In this document: positions 36,422 through 47,291 of the stretch, one piece after another | How positions within the stretch are numbered: the stretch's first letter is position 1 | How the letters are laid out: each line of letters begins with the position of its first letter | NCBI GenBank assembly: GCA_965199975.1 | Contig: OZ241340.1 | Span: 3,100,001 to 3,164,000 of the forward strand | DNA from: JASLDZ01 sp965199975 | GTDB taxonomy: Bacteria > Pseudomonadota > Alphaproteobacteria > Caulobacterales > Caulobacteraceae | DNA length: 64,000 nucleotides | Reading direction: 5' to 3' | Notes under the pieces: generated by a model | What the model was told of the DNA's origin: nothing | Databases searched by the model: none | The model's input: only the letters and a program-made list of their open reading frames with translations | Made by a program: the position numbers and the translations under genes

Positions 36422-36742
36422 ATGAGCCTCTACGACGATCGGGAACGCGGCTTCGAGGCGGGCTTCGCCCACGGCCAGGAGCGCGAGTTCCACGCCCAGG
36501 CCAAGCGCGACAAGGCGCTTGGCTACTGGATGGGCGAGAAGCTCGGTAAGAGCGGCGCCGAGCTCGAGGACTATGTGCTCAGCGTCTGGCGTGCCGACCT
36601 CAAAGAGCCGGGCGACCAGGACGTGTTCGCCAAGCTGATGGAGGACGCCCGGATCAACGGCCTTGATATCGACGCGGGCGAGTTGCGCGCCAAGATGGAC
36701 GCGCTCCTGAATGCGGCGCGCGCGGAGCTGATGCGGGGCTGA
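36422..36742 (+). CDS. DUF1476 protein (F1Fo-ATPase zeta-type inhibitor)
   Basis: 106-aa all-helical protein of the DUF1476 family, whose member in Paracoccus is the zeta subunit that inhibits F1-ATPase hydrolysis. Landmarks are MSLYDDRERGFEAGFAHGQE at the N-terminus, KALGYWMGEKLG, and the C-terminal DVFAKLMEDARINGLDID. The N-terminal segment is the inhibitory part in Paracoccus. The family is confined to Alphaproteobacteria. Start ATG 36422 is chosen; the frame is open further upstream inside the Kir gene. Confidence 0.93.
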   Translation: MSLYDDRERGFEAGFAHGQEREFHAQAKRDKALGYWMGEKLGKSGAELEDYVLSVWRADLKEPGDQDVFAKLMEDARINGLDIDAGELRAKMDALLNAARAELMRG

Positions 36743-36840
36743 AAGGCGCATCTTTGGAAGGACTTGGCTTCGCGCCGCGCCATCCCCATACCTGTCGTGT
36801 GGGCGGCCGGGGGGGCCGTCGTCGCCGCTGAGACGACACG

Positions 36841-37578
36841 ATGGGTTTGGATGTTGCGGGCGGGCTCGCCAGCGCAGGCGACGTTGACGGTTCGCTGATC
36901 GACGCCTTCCACACGTTCATTCAGGACAGCGCCTTCCCCTGCGTCGGAGCCAAGGCGGCGGTGAGCAAGCGCCAGATGCACGTGCTCTTGGCGCGCGACA
37001 TCCGCTCGGCCTGGAACGACCTGCCGATCCACGACGAACTTCACGCCTTCGCGGTGCGCTATCGGGCCGAGCCTAGGCTGTTCCAGAGCCTGGTGGTGAT
37101 CTTCAAGGACCCTGTCGACCTCGACGAGGCGCAGTTCGAGCGGCACATGTGGGCGCGCCTGCAGTCACTGACGGATAAGGACGTGTGGCGCGGCGTCGAG
37201 GCCGATGCGCGCGTGGCGGTCGCCGCCGACAGCCCGCACTTCTCGCTCTCCTTCGGCGGAGAGGCCTTCTTCGCGGTGGGCCTGCACCCGCACGCCAGCC
37301 GCGAGGCGCGCCGGTTCCGCCTGCCCGCCATCGTGTTCAACCTGCACGACCAGTTCGAGCGGCTGCGCACCGAGGGCCTCTACGAAAAGCTGCGAGGCGC
37401 CATCCTGGAGCGCGACGAGGCGTTGCAGGGCTCGCTCAACCCCATGCTGACCCGTCACGGCGAGATGAGCGAGGCGCGCCAGTACAGCGGCCGCGCGGTG
37501 CAGGACGGCTGGCGCTGCCCGCTGGAGCGGCCCGTTCCGGACCAAGGCGGCGACGATCTGGCGGCCTTGCTCTCGTGA
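36841..37578 (+). CDS. YqcI/YcgG family protein
   Basis: 245-aa protein with the family signatures FHTFIQDSAFPCVGAKAA (residues 24-41), FKDPVDLDEAQFE, FFAVGLHPHASR (about 140-151) and the C-terminal NPMLTRHGEMSEARQYSGR. The family includes heme-dependent N-hydroxylases such as the guanitoxin enzyme GntA, so an oxidative role on a guanidine or amine is conceivable; that is inference. The conserved Cys in FPCVG and the His pair fit a cofactor site. Its stop overlaps the next gene (GTGA at 37575), coupling it to the DUF1989 protein. Confidence 0.85.
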   Translation: MGLDVAGGLASAGDVDGSLIDAFHTFIQDSAFPCVGAKAAVSKRQMHVLLARDIRSAWNDLPIHDELHAFAVRYRAEPRLFQSLVVIFKDPVDLDEAQFERHMWARLQSLTDKDVWRGVEADARVAVAADSPHFSLSFGGEAFFAVGLHPHASREARRFRLPAIVFNLHDQFERLRTEGLYEKLRGAILERDEALQGSLNPMLTRHGEMSEARQYSGRAVQDGWRCPLERPVPDQGGDDLAALLS

Positions 37579-38171
37579 GCATGCCCGCAGGCATGCAGGT
37601 GATCGCGCCCCGCTCCGGCGTGGCTTTCCCGCTGGACAAGGGGGCCCGCCTCACGGTGATCGATCCGCAGGGCGAGCAGGTGGCCGATCTCCTGGCCTAC
37701 GCCCGGGAGGATATGCGCGAGGTGATCTCCTCGGGCCGCACGCTGGACTATGCCGGCCGCATCTATCTGACTACCGGGGACAGGCTCTACTCCAACCGCT
37801 CGCGCGTGTTGCTGGTGATCGAGGAGGACACCGTGGGCCGCCACGACTTCCTATTGACGCCTTGTTCGGCCGACACCTTCCGCATCATCTACGGGGATGC
37901 TCATCCTCACCGCGGCTGCTTCGGCAACCTGGCCGAAGCGCTCGCACCCTACGGGGTCGAGCCCGACGCCATCCCCTCGGCCTTCAACGTCTTCATGAAC
38001 GTTCCGGTGGACGCCGCCACGGGTGAACTGAAGGTGGAGCCGCCGCTCAGCCGCGCGGGCGACCATGTCAGCTTCCGGGCGCAGGCCGATCTGGTGATCG
38101 GGCTGACCGCCTGCTCGGCTTTGCAATCGAACAACTACAGCTTCAAACCGATCCATTACCGCATCGACTGA
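37575..38171 (+). CDS. DUF1989 (urea carboxylase-associated family) protein
   Basis: 198-aa protein of the DUF1989 family. GTG 37575 overlaps the previous stop; ATG 37581 or 37593 are alternatives. Recognisable are GVAFPLDKGARLTVIDPQG, the metal-site-like CSADTFRIIYGDAHPHRGCFGN segment (about residues 96-117) with Cys/His ligands, and ALQSNNYSFKPIHYRI at the end. Relatives accompany urea carboxylase/guanidine genes, but none of those enzymes is encoded here. Translational coupling with the YqcI/YcgG gene suggests a shared pathway. Confidence 0.85.
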   Translation: MSMPAGMQVIAPRSGVAFPLDKGARLTVIDPQGEQVADLLAYAREDMREVISSGRTLDYAGRIYLTTGDRLYSNRSRVLLVIEEDTVGRHDFLLTPCSADTFRIIYGDAHPHRGCFGNLAEALAPYGVEPDAIPSAFNVFMNVPVDAATGELKVEPPLSRAGDHVSFRAQADLVIGLTACSALQSNNYSFKPIHYRID

Positions 38172-38186
38172 AGGGCGCCGCTCAGC

Positions 38187-39497
38187 TCAGGCGCCTGTCC
38201 CGAACACGCGGGTGAAGATCGTGTCCACGTGCTTGAGGTGATAGCCCTCGTCGAACAGCGCCTCCAGCTCGGCGTCGCTCAGCGCAGCGGAGACCTCGGG
38301 GTCGGCCTTGAGCAGATCGAGGAAGCGACCCTCGCCGCGCCACACCGGCATGGCGTTGCGCTGCACCGCCGCATAGCTGTCCTCGCGGCTCATGCCTTTC
38401 TGCGTCAGGGCGAGCAGGATGCGCTGGCTGTGCACCAGCCCGCCCAGCCGGTCGAGGTTGCGGCGCATGTTCTGCGGGTAGACGACCAGCCGCTCCATCA
38501 GCCCCGCCAGGCGGCGCAGGGCGAAGTCGAGGTGCACGGTGGCGTCCGGCGCGATGCCACGCTCCACCGAGGAGTGGCTGATGTCACGCTCGTGCCAGAG
38601 CGCCACGTCCTCCAGCGCCGGGATCACCGCCGAGCGCACCAGCCGCGCCAGGCCGGTGAGGTTCTCGGTCAAGATGGGGTTGCGTTTGTGGGGCATGGCC
38701 GAGCTGCCCTTCTGGCCGACTTCGAACGGCTCCTCGGCCTCGAGCACCTCGCTGCGCTGCAGGTGACGGATCTCGGTCGCCAGCCGCTCCACGCTGGAGG
38801 CCACCACCGCGAGCGCCGCAAAGAAAGCGGCGTGGCGATCGCGCGGGATCACCTGGCTGGAGACGGGCTCGATCGCCAGGCCCAGCTTGTCGGCCACGTA
38901 GGCCTCCACCCGCGGATCGACGTTGGCGAAGGTGCCCACGGCGCCGGAGATGGCGCAGGTGGCCACCTCGAAGCGGGCCATGGCCAGCCGCTCCTTGGCG
39001 CGCTGGAACTCGGCGTAGTGGCCGGCGAGCTTCAACCCGAAGGTGGTGGGCTCGGCGTGGATGCCGTGCGAGCGGCCGACGGTGGGCGTCATGCGGTGCT
39101 CGAAGGCGCGGCGCTTGAGGGCGGCCAGCACCAAGTCCACGTCCTCGATCAGGAGATCGGCCGAGCGGGTGAGCTGCACCGCGAGGCAGGTGTCCAGCAC
39201 GTCGGACGAGGTCATGCCCTGGTGCAGGAAGCGCGCCTCGGGGCCGACCACCTCGGCCACGTGGGTCAGGAAGGCGATCACGTCGTGGCGGGTGGTGCGC
39301 TCGATCTCGTCGATGCGGTCTGGGTTCCACACCGCGTGCTCGCCGCCGGCCCAGATGGCGGCGGCCGCGGCCTGCGGGATGGTCCCCAGCTCGGCCATAG
39401 CCGAGGCGGCGTGCGCCTCGATCTCGAACCAGATGCGGTAACGCGTCTGCGGCGACCAGATGTCGGCGGCTTCCGGGCGGGCGTAGCGGGAGATCAT
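38187..39497 (-). CDS. purB: Adenylosuccinate lyase
   Basis: 436-aa lyase of the fumarase/aspartase superfamily, used twice in purine synthesis (SAICAR and adenylosuccinate). The signature loop GQKGSSAMPHKRNP is at residues 261-274. TSSDVLDT (97-104) and the catalytic-His segment VGRSHGIHAEPTTFG are intact. Convergent with the DUF1989 gene (15 bp between stops). The DUF3429 gene lies upstream on the same strand. Confidence 0.97.
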   Translation of the reverse strand: MISRYARPEAADIWSPQTRYRIWFEIEAHAASAMAELGTIPQAAAAAIWAGGEHAVWNPDRIDEIERTTRHDVIAFLTHVAEVVGPEARFLHQGMTSSDVLDTCLAVQLTRSADLLIEDVDLVLAALKRRAFEHRMTPTVGRSHGIHAEPTTFGLKLAGHYAEFQRAKERLAMARFEVATCAISGAVGTFANVDPRVEAYVADKLGLAIEPVSSQVIPRDRHAAFFAALAVVASSVERLATEIRHLQRSEVLEAEEPFEVGQKGSSAMPHKRNPILTENLTGLARLVRSAVIPALEDVALWHERDISHSSVERGIAPDATVHLDFALRRLAGLMERLVVYPQNMRRNLDRLGGLVHSQRILLALTQKGMSREDSYAAVQRNAMPVWRGEGRFLDLLKADPEVSAALSDAELEALFDEGYHLKHVDTIFTRVFGTGA

Positions 39498-39531
39498 GCG
39501 CCGGGCGGATGGGCGCAGGTCGGCGCCCGAG

Positions 39532-40005
39532 TCAAGCCAGCCGCACCGCCACGCTGACCAGCGCCAACGCGGCGACCACGCACTGCGCAGGGCGCAGGCG
39601 GGCGAAATAGCGCGGCGCCTCGCCCCGGCGGGCGGCGAACAGGTCGGCCACGCCTGCGCCTACGAAGCCCAGCGCCAGCAGCAGCGGCTGCGCCAGCGCG
39701 ATGCCGATCACGCCGGCGACGAACAGGGCGAGGAAGGTCGCCACCTCCGTCCACGCGCCGCCGCGGCGCTCGGAGAAGCTCAGGCCGCGCCGCACGCCGG
39801 CGAAGAAGCACAGGAGGCCGCCGGCCCACGCGTCGGTGGCGATGAGCGAGAGGGTGAGCAGCAGGTGGTCCCTCAGCAGCCACACGCCCACGCCCGCCGC
39901 CGCCAGGGGTGCGAAGGCGGCCCAGCCGAGCAGGAGGTCAAGCGGCTTATCACCCTCGCCAAGCCCCTGCGCGGTGGCGACGCGGTCGTCGGCCCGGGCG
40001 GTCAG
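39532..40005 (-). CDS. DUF3429-like membrane protein with a non-standard start
   Basis: About 157 aa with four hydrophobic segments (LLLGWAAFAPLAAAGVGVWLL, LIATDAWAGGLLCFFAGV, EVATFLALFVAGVIGIALA, AQCVVAALALVSVAVRL), arranged as in DUF3429 proteins. There is no in-frame ATG, GTG or TTG upstream of the first membrane segment. The best candidate is CTG at 40005, which overlaps the preceding stop as CTGA, the same geometry as the ATGA/GTGA overlaps elsewhere in the window. A mutated start codon is the alternative. Function unknown. Confidence 0.65.
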   Translation of the reverse strand: MTARADDRVATAQGLGEGDKPLDLLLGWAAFAPLAAAGVGVWLLRDHLLLTLSLIATDAWAGGLLCFFAGVRRGLSFSERRGGAWTEVATFLALFVAGVIGIALAQPLLLALGFVGAGVADLFAARRGEAPRYFARLRPAQCVVAALALVSVAVRLA

Positions 40006-40511
40006 GCGCCCACCGCCGCCGCGAGTTCGGCCTTGCTCATGCGCGAGCGGCCTTCGATCTTCCTTCGCTTCGCCATCTCGTACAGCTCGGCCCTGGTCGT
40101 CTTCGACGGATCGCCGCCGTGGCGGTAGGGCGCGGTCTTCCGGGCGATGTCCCCTGGCTGGTCCGAAAACTGCTCGCCTTTCCTTGTATCGGCCCGCTTC
40201 TTGGCTGTGGTGCGGGCGTACTCTTGCGGCGAGAAATGCTCGCGCGCGGCCTTTGGCAGGTAGCGCTCGTGCGTGTCGCTCGAGGCTTCGCCGCTCTTCG
40301 TGCCCCAGTCCTCGTCGCCCCACTGCTTGAGCGAATTGTGGGGGTCGCGCTCGCCGACGTAGCCGCCGCCCTCGTGCTTGTACTCGGTGACGGCGAGTTG
40401 CGCCTTGCGCGCCGACCACTGGCCCGGTTCGCCGCCTCTGTCGCCCTCGGTCACGTCCGCCTTCACCGTCTCCCACAGCCCGGGATCGGTGCGTTTCGTG
40501 GGCTTCGCCAT
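40002..40511 (-). CDS. DUF5872-like small basic protein with C-terminal SAP/Rho-N-like helix motif
   Basis: 169 aa, very polar. The N-terminal half (WETVKADVTEGDRGGEPGQWSARK, EGGGYVG, LKQWGDEDWGTKSG) matches proteins named DUF5872 found in bacteria and large DNA viruses. The C-terminus TTRAELYEMAKRRKIEGRSRMSKAEL resembles the SAP/Rho N-terminal helix-extended-helix motif that binds nucleic acid. A nucleic-acid-related role is therefore possible, but unproven. Followed, with a 4-bp overlap, by the DUF3429 gene. Confidence 0.78.
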   Translation of the reverse strand: MAKPTKRTDPGLWETVKADVTEGDRGGEPGQWSARKAQLAVTEYKHEGGGYVGERDPHNSLKQWGDEDWGTKSGEASSDTHERYLPKAAREHFSPQEYARTTAKKRADTRKGEQFSDQPGDIARKTAPYRHGGDPSKTTRAELYEMAKRRKIEGRSRMSKAELAAAVGA

Positions 40512-40554
40512 GGACTTAGCGCCTCCGCTGCGGGGGCGGAGCGCACACGGCGCC

Positions 40555-41976
40555 TCAGGGTTCCAGGTCGCGCCGCAGGGTGCGCGCGGCCAGGGCGTAG
40601 TGCGCCGCCGCCCAGACGTAGACCACCGCGCCGATCACGATGGCCCAGCGCACGCCCGTGGCGGACGCTTTGTGGCAGGCCGGCGCCAGCGCCGCCACAG
40701 CGTCGGCCGCCGGGCGCCCGCCCGGGCACAGGGCGTGGAAGCTTCCCTGCGCCGCCATCGCTGAGGACTGGAAGACGTGGCCGGCGAAGGCGTCGCTGAG
40801 GAGGCCCACAACCGTCGGCCCCAGCCCCAGGCCGATCAGGTTGATGATGAGGAACAGGAGCGCGGTGGCCGTCGCCCGCATGCGCGGGGTGACCATGTTG
40901 TGCATCACCCCGAAGGCCGGCCCCAGGTAGGTGTAGGTGAAGCACCCCGCCACGAACAGCAGCGCCACCGAGGCCTGCCAGCTCGGCAGCAGGAAGGCTG
41001 TGATGTAGAGCGGGGCGCCCACCAGGAGCCCGATGGCCGGCGCCCAGGCGTACCACCGTCGGTCCCCCTGGCCGGCGCGGTCGGAGATCACGCCGCCCGC
41101 CAGAACGCCGACGCCTGCGCCGACCCCGGCCACCACGCCGAAAACCAGGCCCACCTGCGCCAGCGTCAGGCCGAACATGCGGATGTAGTAGGGCGCGGCG
41201 AAGGCGTTGACGCCGTAGCCCGCGAAGGAGGCCAGCGTAGCCCCCGCCGCCAGGTGCAGAAAGGCGGGCTTGGAGAGCAGCCGGCGCACCACCGCGCCGA
41301 AGCTGGGCGCGGCCTGCTCCACGTCCGCCAGCCCGTCGCCCACAAGGTCGCCCAGGCGCGTGCCCACCGCCTCGGAATGCCCCCGCGGCGGCTCGCGCAG
41401 GGTGAACTGCGACAGGACCGCCAACACCACGCCCGGCAGTCCCACCACGAAGAACGCCGGCCGCCAGCCATAGCGCTGCGCCACAAGCCCGCCCAGCACC
41501 GCGCCCAGCAGCGAGCCCAGCGGGATGCCCAGCGAGTAGATCGACAGCGCCGTGGCGCGCTTCTGCGGCGGATAGTAGTCGGCGATCATCGAGTGCGCCG
41601 GCGGGCTGGCCCCCGCCTCGCCCACGCCGACGCCCACACGAAACAGGAACAGGGTGGCGAAACTTCCCGCGGTTCCGCACAGGGCGGTCATCGCCGACCA
41701 CACCAGCACCGAGACCGCGATGATGGTCTTGCGCGAGCGCCGCTCGGCCAAGCGCGCGATAGGAATGCCCAGGATCGAGTAGAAGATGGCGAAGGCGAAG
41801 CCCTGCAGCAGCCCCAGCTGGCCGTCGGTGAGCTTCAGCTCCTCCTTGATCGGCTGCTGCAGCACCGACAGCACTTGGCGGTCGACGAAATTGGAGGTGT
41901 AGATCGCGAGCAGGAGCGCCATCGCCCAGCCCATGTAGCCGCGCCCGAAGCGCGGCGTCTCGGCGCCCTGGCTCAC
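40555..41976 (-). CDS. MFS transporter, spinster-like
   Basis: About 473 aa with 12 predicted membrane helices. MGWAMALLLAIYTSNFVDRQ (start of TM1) with the Asp-Arg pair is typical of the spinster/hexuronate branch. The MFS loop motif appears as ARLAERRSRKTIIA after TM2, and RVGVGVGEAGASPPAHSMI after TM4. The insert FHALCPGGRPAADAV and a Cys pair lie in the last periplasmic loop. GTG 41976 is the preferred start, as longer upstream reading would run through the GST gene on the other strand. The substrate is unknown. Confidence 0.9.
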   Translation of the reverse strand: MSQGAETPRFGRGYMGWAMALLLAIYTSNFVDRQVLSVLQQPIKEELKLTDGQLGLLQGFAFAIFYSILGIPIARLAERRSRKTIIAVSVLVWSAMTALCGTAGSFATLFLFRVGVGVGEAGASPPAHSMIADYYPPQKRATALSIYSLGIPLGSLLGAVLGGLVAQRYGWRPAFFVVGLPGVVLAVLSQFTLREPPRGHSEAVGTRLGDLVGDGLADVEQAAPSFGAVVRRLLSKPAFLHLAAGATLASFAGYGVNAFAAPYYIRMFGLTLAQVGLVFGVVAGVGAGVGVLAGGVISDRAGQGDRRWYAWAPAIGLLVGAPLYITAFLLPSWQASVALLFVAGCFTYTYLGPAFGVMHNMVTPRMRATATALLFLIINLIGLGLGPTVVGLLSDAFAGHVFQSSAMAAQGSFHALCPGGRPAADAVAALAPACHKASATGVRWAIVIGAVVYVWAAAHYALAARTLRRDLEP

Positions 41977-42070
41977 CTTGGCCGTCCCCCGTCCCTTTTC
42001 GTTGATCAGGACGCTAGCCTCCGGCGTCCGTGCACGCCATAGCGCAGCGCGACAACGGAGACGGCGGCCA

Positions 42071-42712
42071 ATGGAACTCGTGATCGGCGACAAGGCGTGG
42101 TCCAGCTGGTCCATGCGGCCCTGGCTGGTGCTCAAGCGCGCAGGCCTGGCCTTCGACGAGACGCTGGTGCGCCTGCGCCGGGAGGACACCGCCGCCGCCA
42201 TCGCCATCGCCGGCGCCCCCGCCGGCAAGGTGCCTGTGCTCAAGACCGACGACGGCCTGGTCATCGCCGACTCGCTGGCGATCAGCGAATGGGTCGCCGA
42301 GCAGGCGCCCGCCGCCGCCCTGTGGCCGGCCGATCCGGCGGCGCGCGCTCTGGCGCGTGCGGCGGCGTGCGAGATGCACGCGGGCTTCCCCTCGATCCGA
42401 GGCGAGCTTTCCATGGACCTGCGCCTGAGCGAGCGGCGCGACACGACCGAGCCGACCCGAGCCGAGGTCCGCCGCATGGTCGAACTGTGGAGCGGATTGC
42501 GCGCGCGCTTCGCCGAGGCCGGTCCCTTCCTGGCCGGGCCCTGGTCCATCGCCGACGCCTTCTTCACGCCGGTGGCCACCCGCTTCCGCTCCTACGGCGT
42601 GGCCCTGTCCGACTTCGGCGACACCGGCGTCGCCGGCGAATACGCCAGCCTGCTCCTCGCCCAGCCCGAATACCTGGACTGGGAGCGCGACGCCCTGGCC
42701 GAGGCCGAGTAG
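42071..42712 (+). CDS. Glutathione S-transferase family protein
   Basis: 213 aa. N-terminal thioredoxin-like domain: LVIGDKAWSSWSMRPWLVLKRAGL with the catalytic Ser region (SSWS, about residues 11-14), then GKVPVLKTDDGLVIADSLAISEWV with the cis-Pro and glutathione-binding Asp-Ser. The C-terminal helical domain includes GPWSIADAFFTPVATRF (N-capping box). Cytosolic detoxification or maleylacetoacetate-isomerase-like roles are possible. Divergent from the MFS gene. Start ATG 42071. Confidence 0.93.
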   Translation: MELVIGDKAWSSWSMRPWLVLKRAGLAFDETLVRLRREDTAAAIAIAGAPAGKVPVLKTDDGLVIADSLAISEWVAEQAPAAALWPADPAARALARAAACEMHAGFPSIRGELSMDLRLSERRDTTEPTRAEVRRMVELWSGLRARFAEAGPFLAGPWSIADAFFTPVATRFRSYGVALSDFGDTGVAGEYASLLLAQPEYLDWERDALAEAE

Positions 42713-43021
42713 TCCGGGCGTCGCCTCGAGCCGTTCCATCCCACCCGAGCGGGACTAAACCGAAAGAGATCACCGCGTGGTCGCCCTGGTCGCGTCTGCA
42801 AGCGGCCGGAAGGCGAAGCCCCGCTCGAGCCGTACGGTCTCTCGCCGGACGCGAGCGGTCGCGACGTCGGCGACCTACGGCGGGATGTCGACGAGGCCGG
42901 CATTCCCACGGGGGCGGCGAATGTGTGGTATGCCACCGCTCGCGCGAGCCCCTGCCGAGCCGGCGCGCCCCAATCTCCTTCATGGGCGGCCCCGCGTTCG
43001 GGGTCCCGAGACGTTCGAGCC
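42713..43021 (+). other. Non-coding leader region before the DbpA-like helicase
   Basis: About 310 bp between the GST and helicase genes. The reading frames through it are arginine-rich out-of-frame products, and no repeat, tRNA or clear promoter was recognised. Its length suggests a long 5' leader for the helicase mRNA, as is common for DEAD-box genes, but nothing specific can be shown. Confidence 0.4.
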
Positions 43022-44743
43022 ATGCTCCCTTCCGACATCCAGCCCGCGTTGGCCCTGGCGCTCGAACAGCGCGGCTACGACGAACTCACCGCCGTCCAGC
43101 TCGCGGTCGCAAAGCCCGAGACGGCGGAACGCGACCTCCTGGTCTCGGCGCGGACCGGCTCCGGGAAAACCGTCGCCTACGGCCTGGCGCTGGGCGACGA
43201 CCTGCTGCGCGTGGCGGGCGCCCTGCCGTCCGCGGACGCGCCCCTCGCGCTCGTGATCGCGCCGACGCGCGAGCTGGCCCTGCAGGTGCAGCGCGAGCTG
43301 GAGTGGCTCTACGCGCATGCCGGAGCGAAAGTGGTCGCCTGCGTCGGAGGGATGGACCCGCGGCGCGAGCAGCGGCTGCTCCACGCCGGGGCGCACATCG
43401 TGGTCGGCACGCCCGGCCGCCTGCGCGACCACCTCGAGCGTGGAAACCTCAGGATGGAGGCGCTCTGCGCGGTCGTGCTCGACGAGGCCGACGAGATGCT
43501 GGACCTCGGCTTCCGCGAGGAGCTGGAGGCGATCCTGGAGCAGGCGCCGGAGGAGCGGCGCACGCTCCTGTTCTCCGCCACCCTGCCCCGGCCGATCGTG
43601 GCCATGGCCACGCGCTTCCAGAAGGCCGCGCTGCGGATCAGCGTGGACGCTGGCGGCGAGAGCCACGCCGACATCGACTACCGCGCCATCGCCATCGCGC
43701 CGTCCGACGCCGAGCACGCCGTGGTCAACCTCCTTCGCTTCCACGAGGCAGGCGGCGCGCTCGTCTTCTGCAACACGCGCGAGGCGGTGCGCCGCCTGCA
43801 CGCCAGCCTGGTGGAGCGGGGCTTCAGCGTCGTCGCGCTGTCGGGGGAGATGAGCCAGGGCGAGCGCACCCACGCCCTGCAGGCGCTGCGCGACCGGCGC
43901 GTCCGCGTCTGCGTCGCCACCGACGTGGCGGCCCGCGGCCTGGACATTCCCGACCTGGAGCTGGTGATCCATGCCGAGCTGCCGGCTGGCGCGGAGGTTC
44001 TGCAGCATCGCTCGGGCCGCACGGGTCGCGCCGGCGCGAAGGGCGTCTCGGCGATGCTCGTGCCCTATCCGAAGCGTCGGCGCGCCGAGGCCCTGATGCG
44101 CACCGCCAGGATCGAGGCGAGCTGGGGTCCGGCGCCTTCCGCCGAGGACATCCGCGTGCAGGACCAGGAGCGGCTCATCGCGCAGCTTCGCCCGCAAGGC
44201 GAGGCGGCGGAGGACGACCTCGCCGTCGCCCGCGCGCTGCTTTCGGACGCCGATCCCGAGGCCGTGGTGGCGTGGCTGGTGCGTGAACGCCGGGCCGCCT
44301 CCCCTTCGGCGGAGGACCTGGTGGCGAGCGCCCCCCCGTCGGCCGCGTTCGAGCCGCCGCGTGAGCGTTTCGCCAAGCCGCCGCCCCGGCCCGGGTTCGA
44401 GGACACGCAGTGGTTCTCCATCAACATCGGCCGCCGCAAGAATGCGGAGGCGCGCTGGCTGCTGCCGCTCATCTGCCGACGCGGGCACCTCACCAAGTCC
44501 GACATCGGCGCCATCCGCGTGTTCGAACGCGAGACCCGCTTCGAGATCGTGCGTGACGCGCTCGCCCGCTTCGAAGCGGCGATCGCCAAGGCCGAGGACG
44601 ACGGCGTCGATATCGCGCGTTCAGATCCCGAGCTGCCGCCCGCTCAGGAGCGCACCCCGCATCGGGGGGGCCACAAGGCGCCCCGGACCGCCGGCGCCAA
44701 GTCTCGCGAGACGCGCAAAGGCAAGGCCGCGCGCGGAGGCTGA
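43022..44743 (+). CDS. DEAD-box RNA helicase, DbpA-like
   Basis: 573-aa RNA helicase. Core motifs in order: ARTGSGKT (43-50), APTRELALQ, GTPGRLRDHL, LDEADEML (about 153-160), SATLP, CNTREAVRRLH, TDVAARGLDIPDLE, HRSGRTGRAG. The C-terminal domain WFSINIGRRKNAEARWLLPLI followed by RFEIVRDALARFEAAI is the DbpA RNA-binding fold that docks on 23S rRNA, so a ribosome-assembly role is likely. A basic tail (KSRETRKGKAARGG) follows. Convergent with the sensor kinase gene. Confidence 0.93.
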   Translation: MLPSDIQPALALALEQRGYDELTAVQLAVAKPETAERDLLVSARTGSGKTVAYGLALGDDLLRVAGALPSADAPLALVIAPTRELALQVQRELEWLYAHAGAKVVACVGGMDPRREQRLLHAGAHIVVGTPGRLRDHLERGNLRMEALCAVVLDEADEMLDLGFREELEAILEQAPEERRTLLFSATLPRPIVAMATRFQKAALRISVDAGGESHADIDYRAIAIAPSDAEHAVVNLLRFHEAGGALVFCNTREAVRRLHASLVERGFSVVALSGEMSQGERTHALQALRDRRVRVCVATDVAARGLDIPDLELVIHAELPAGAEVLQHRSGRTGRAGAKGVSAMLVPYPKRRRAEALMRTARIEASWGPAPSAEDIRVQDQERLIAQLRPQGEAAEDDLAVARALLSDADPEAVVAWLVRERRAASPSAEDLVASAPPSAAFEPPRERFAKPPPRPGFEDTQWFSINIGRRKNAEARWLLPLICRRGHLTKSDIGAIRVFERETRFEIVRDALARFEAAIAKAEDDGVDIARSDPELPPAQERTPHRGGHKAPRTAGAKSRETRKGKAARGG

Positions 44744-44772
44744 TCGCCCCCTTCCCCCGCCGCGGAACGGCG

Positions 44773-47235
<2,463 letters not shown>

Positions 47236-47291
47236 ATCCGGTCATCCTAGGTTTGGGGTGACCCCCTCGCCAGCGCGCGATGAGGGGTGAG

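Noticed and set aside
39532..40476. A 314-aa fusion of DUF3429 with an upstream basic region
   Set aside because: The upstream part is an out-of-frame reading of the DUF5872-like gene on the same strand, which has its own clear motifs and stop.
41977..42579. Extension of the MFS transporter upstream to 42579
   Set aside because: It runs antisense through the GST gene; the transporter begins with its first membrane helix shortly after GTG 41976.
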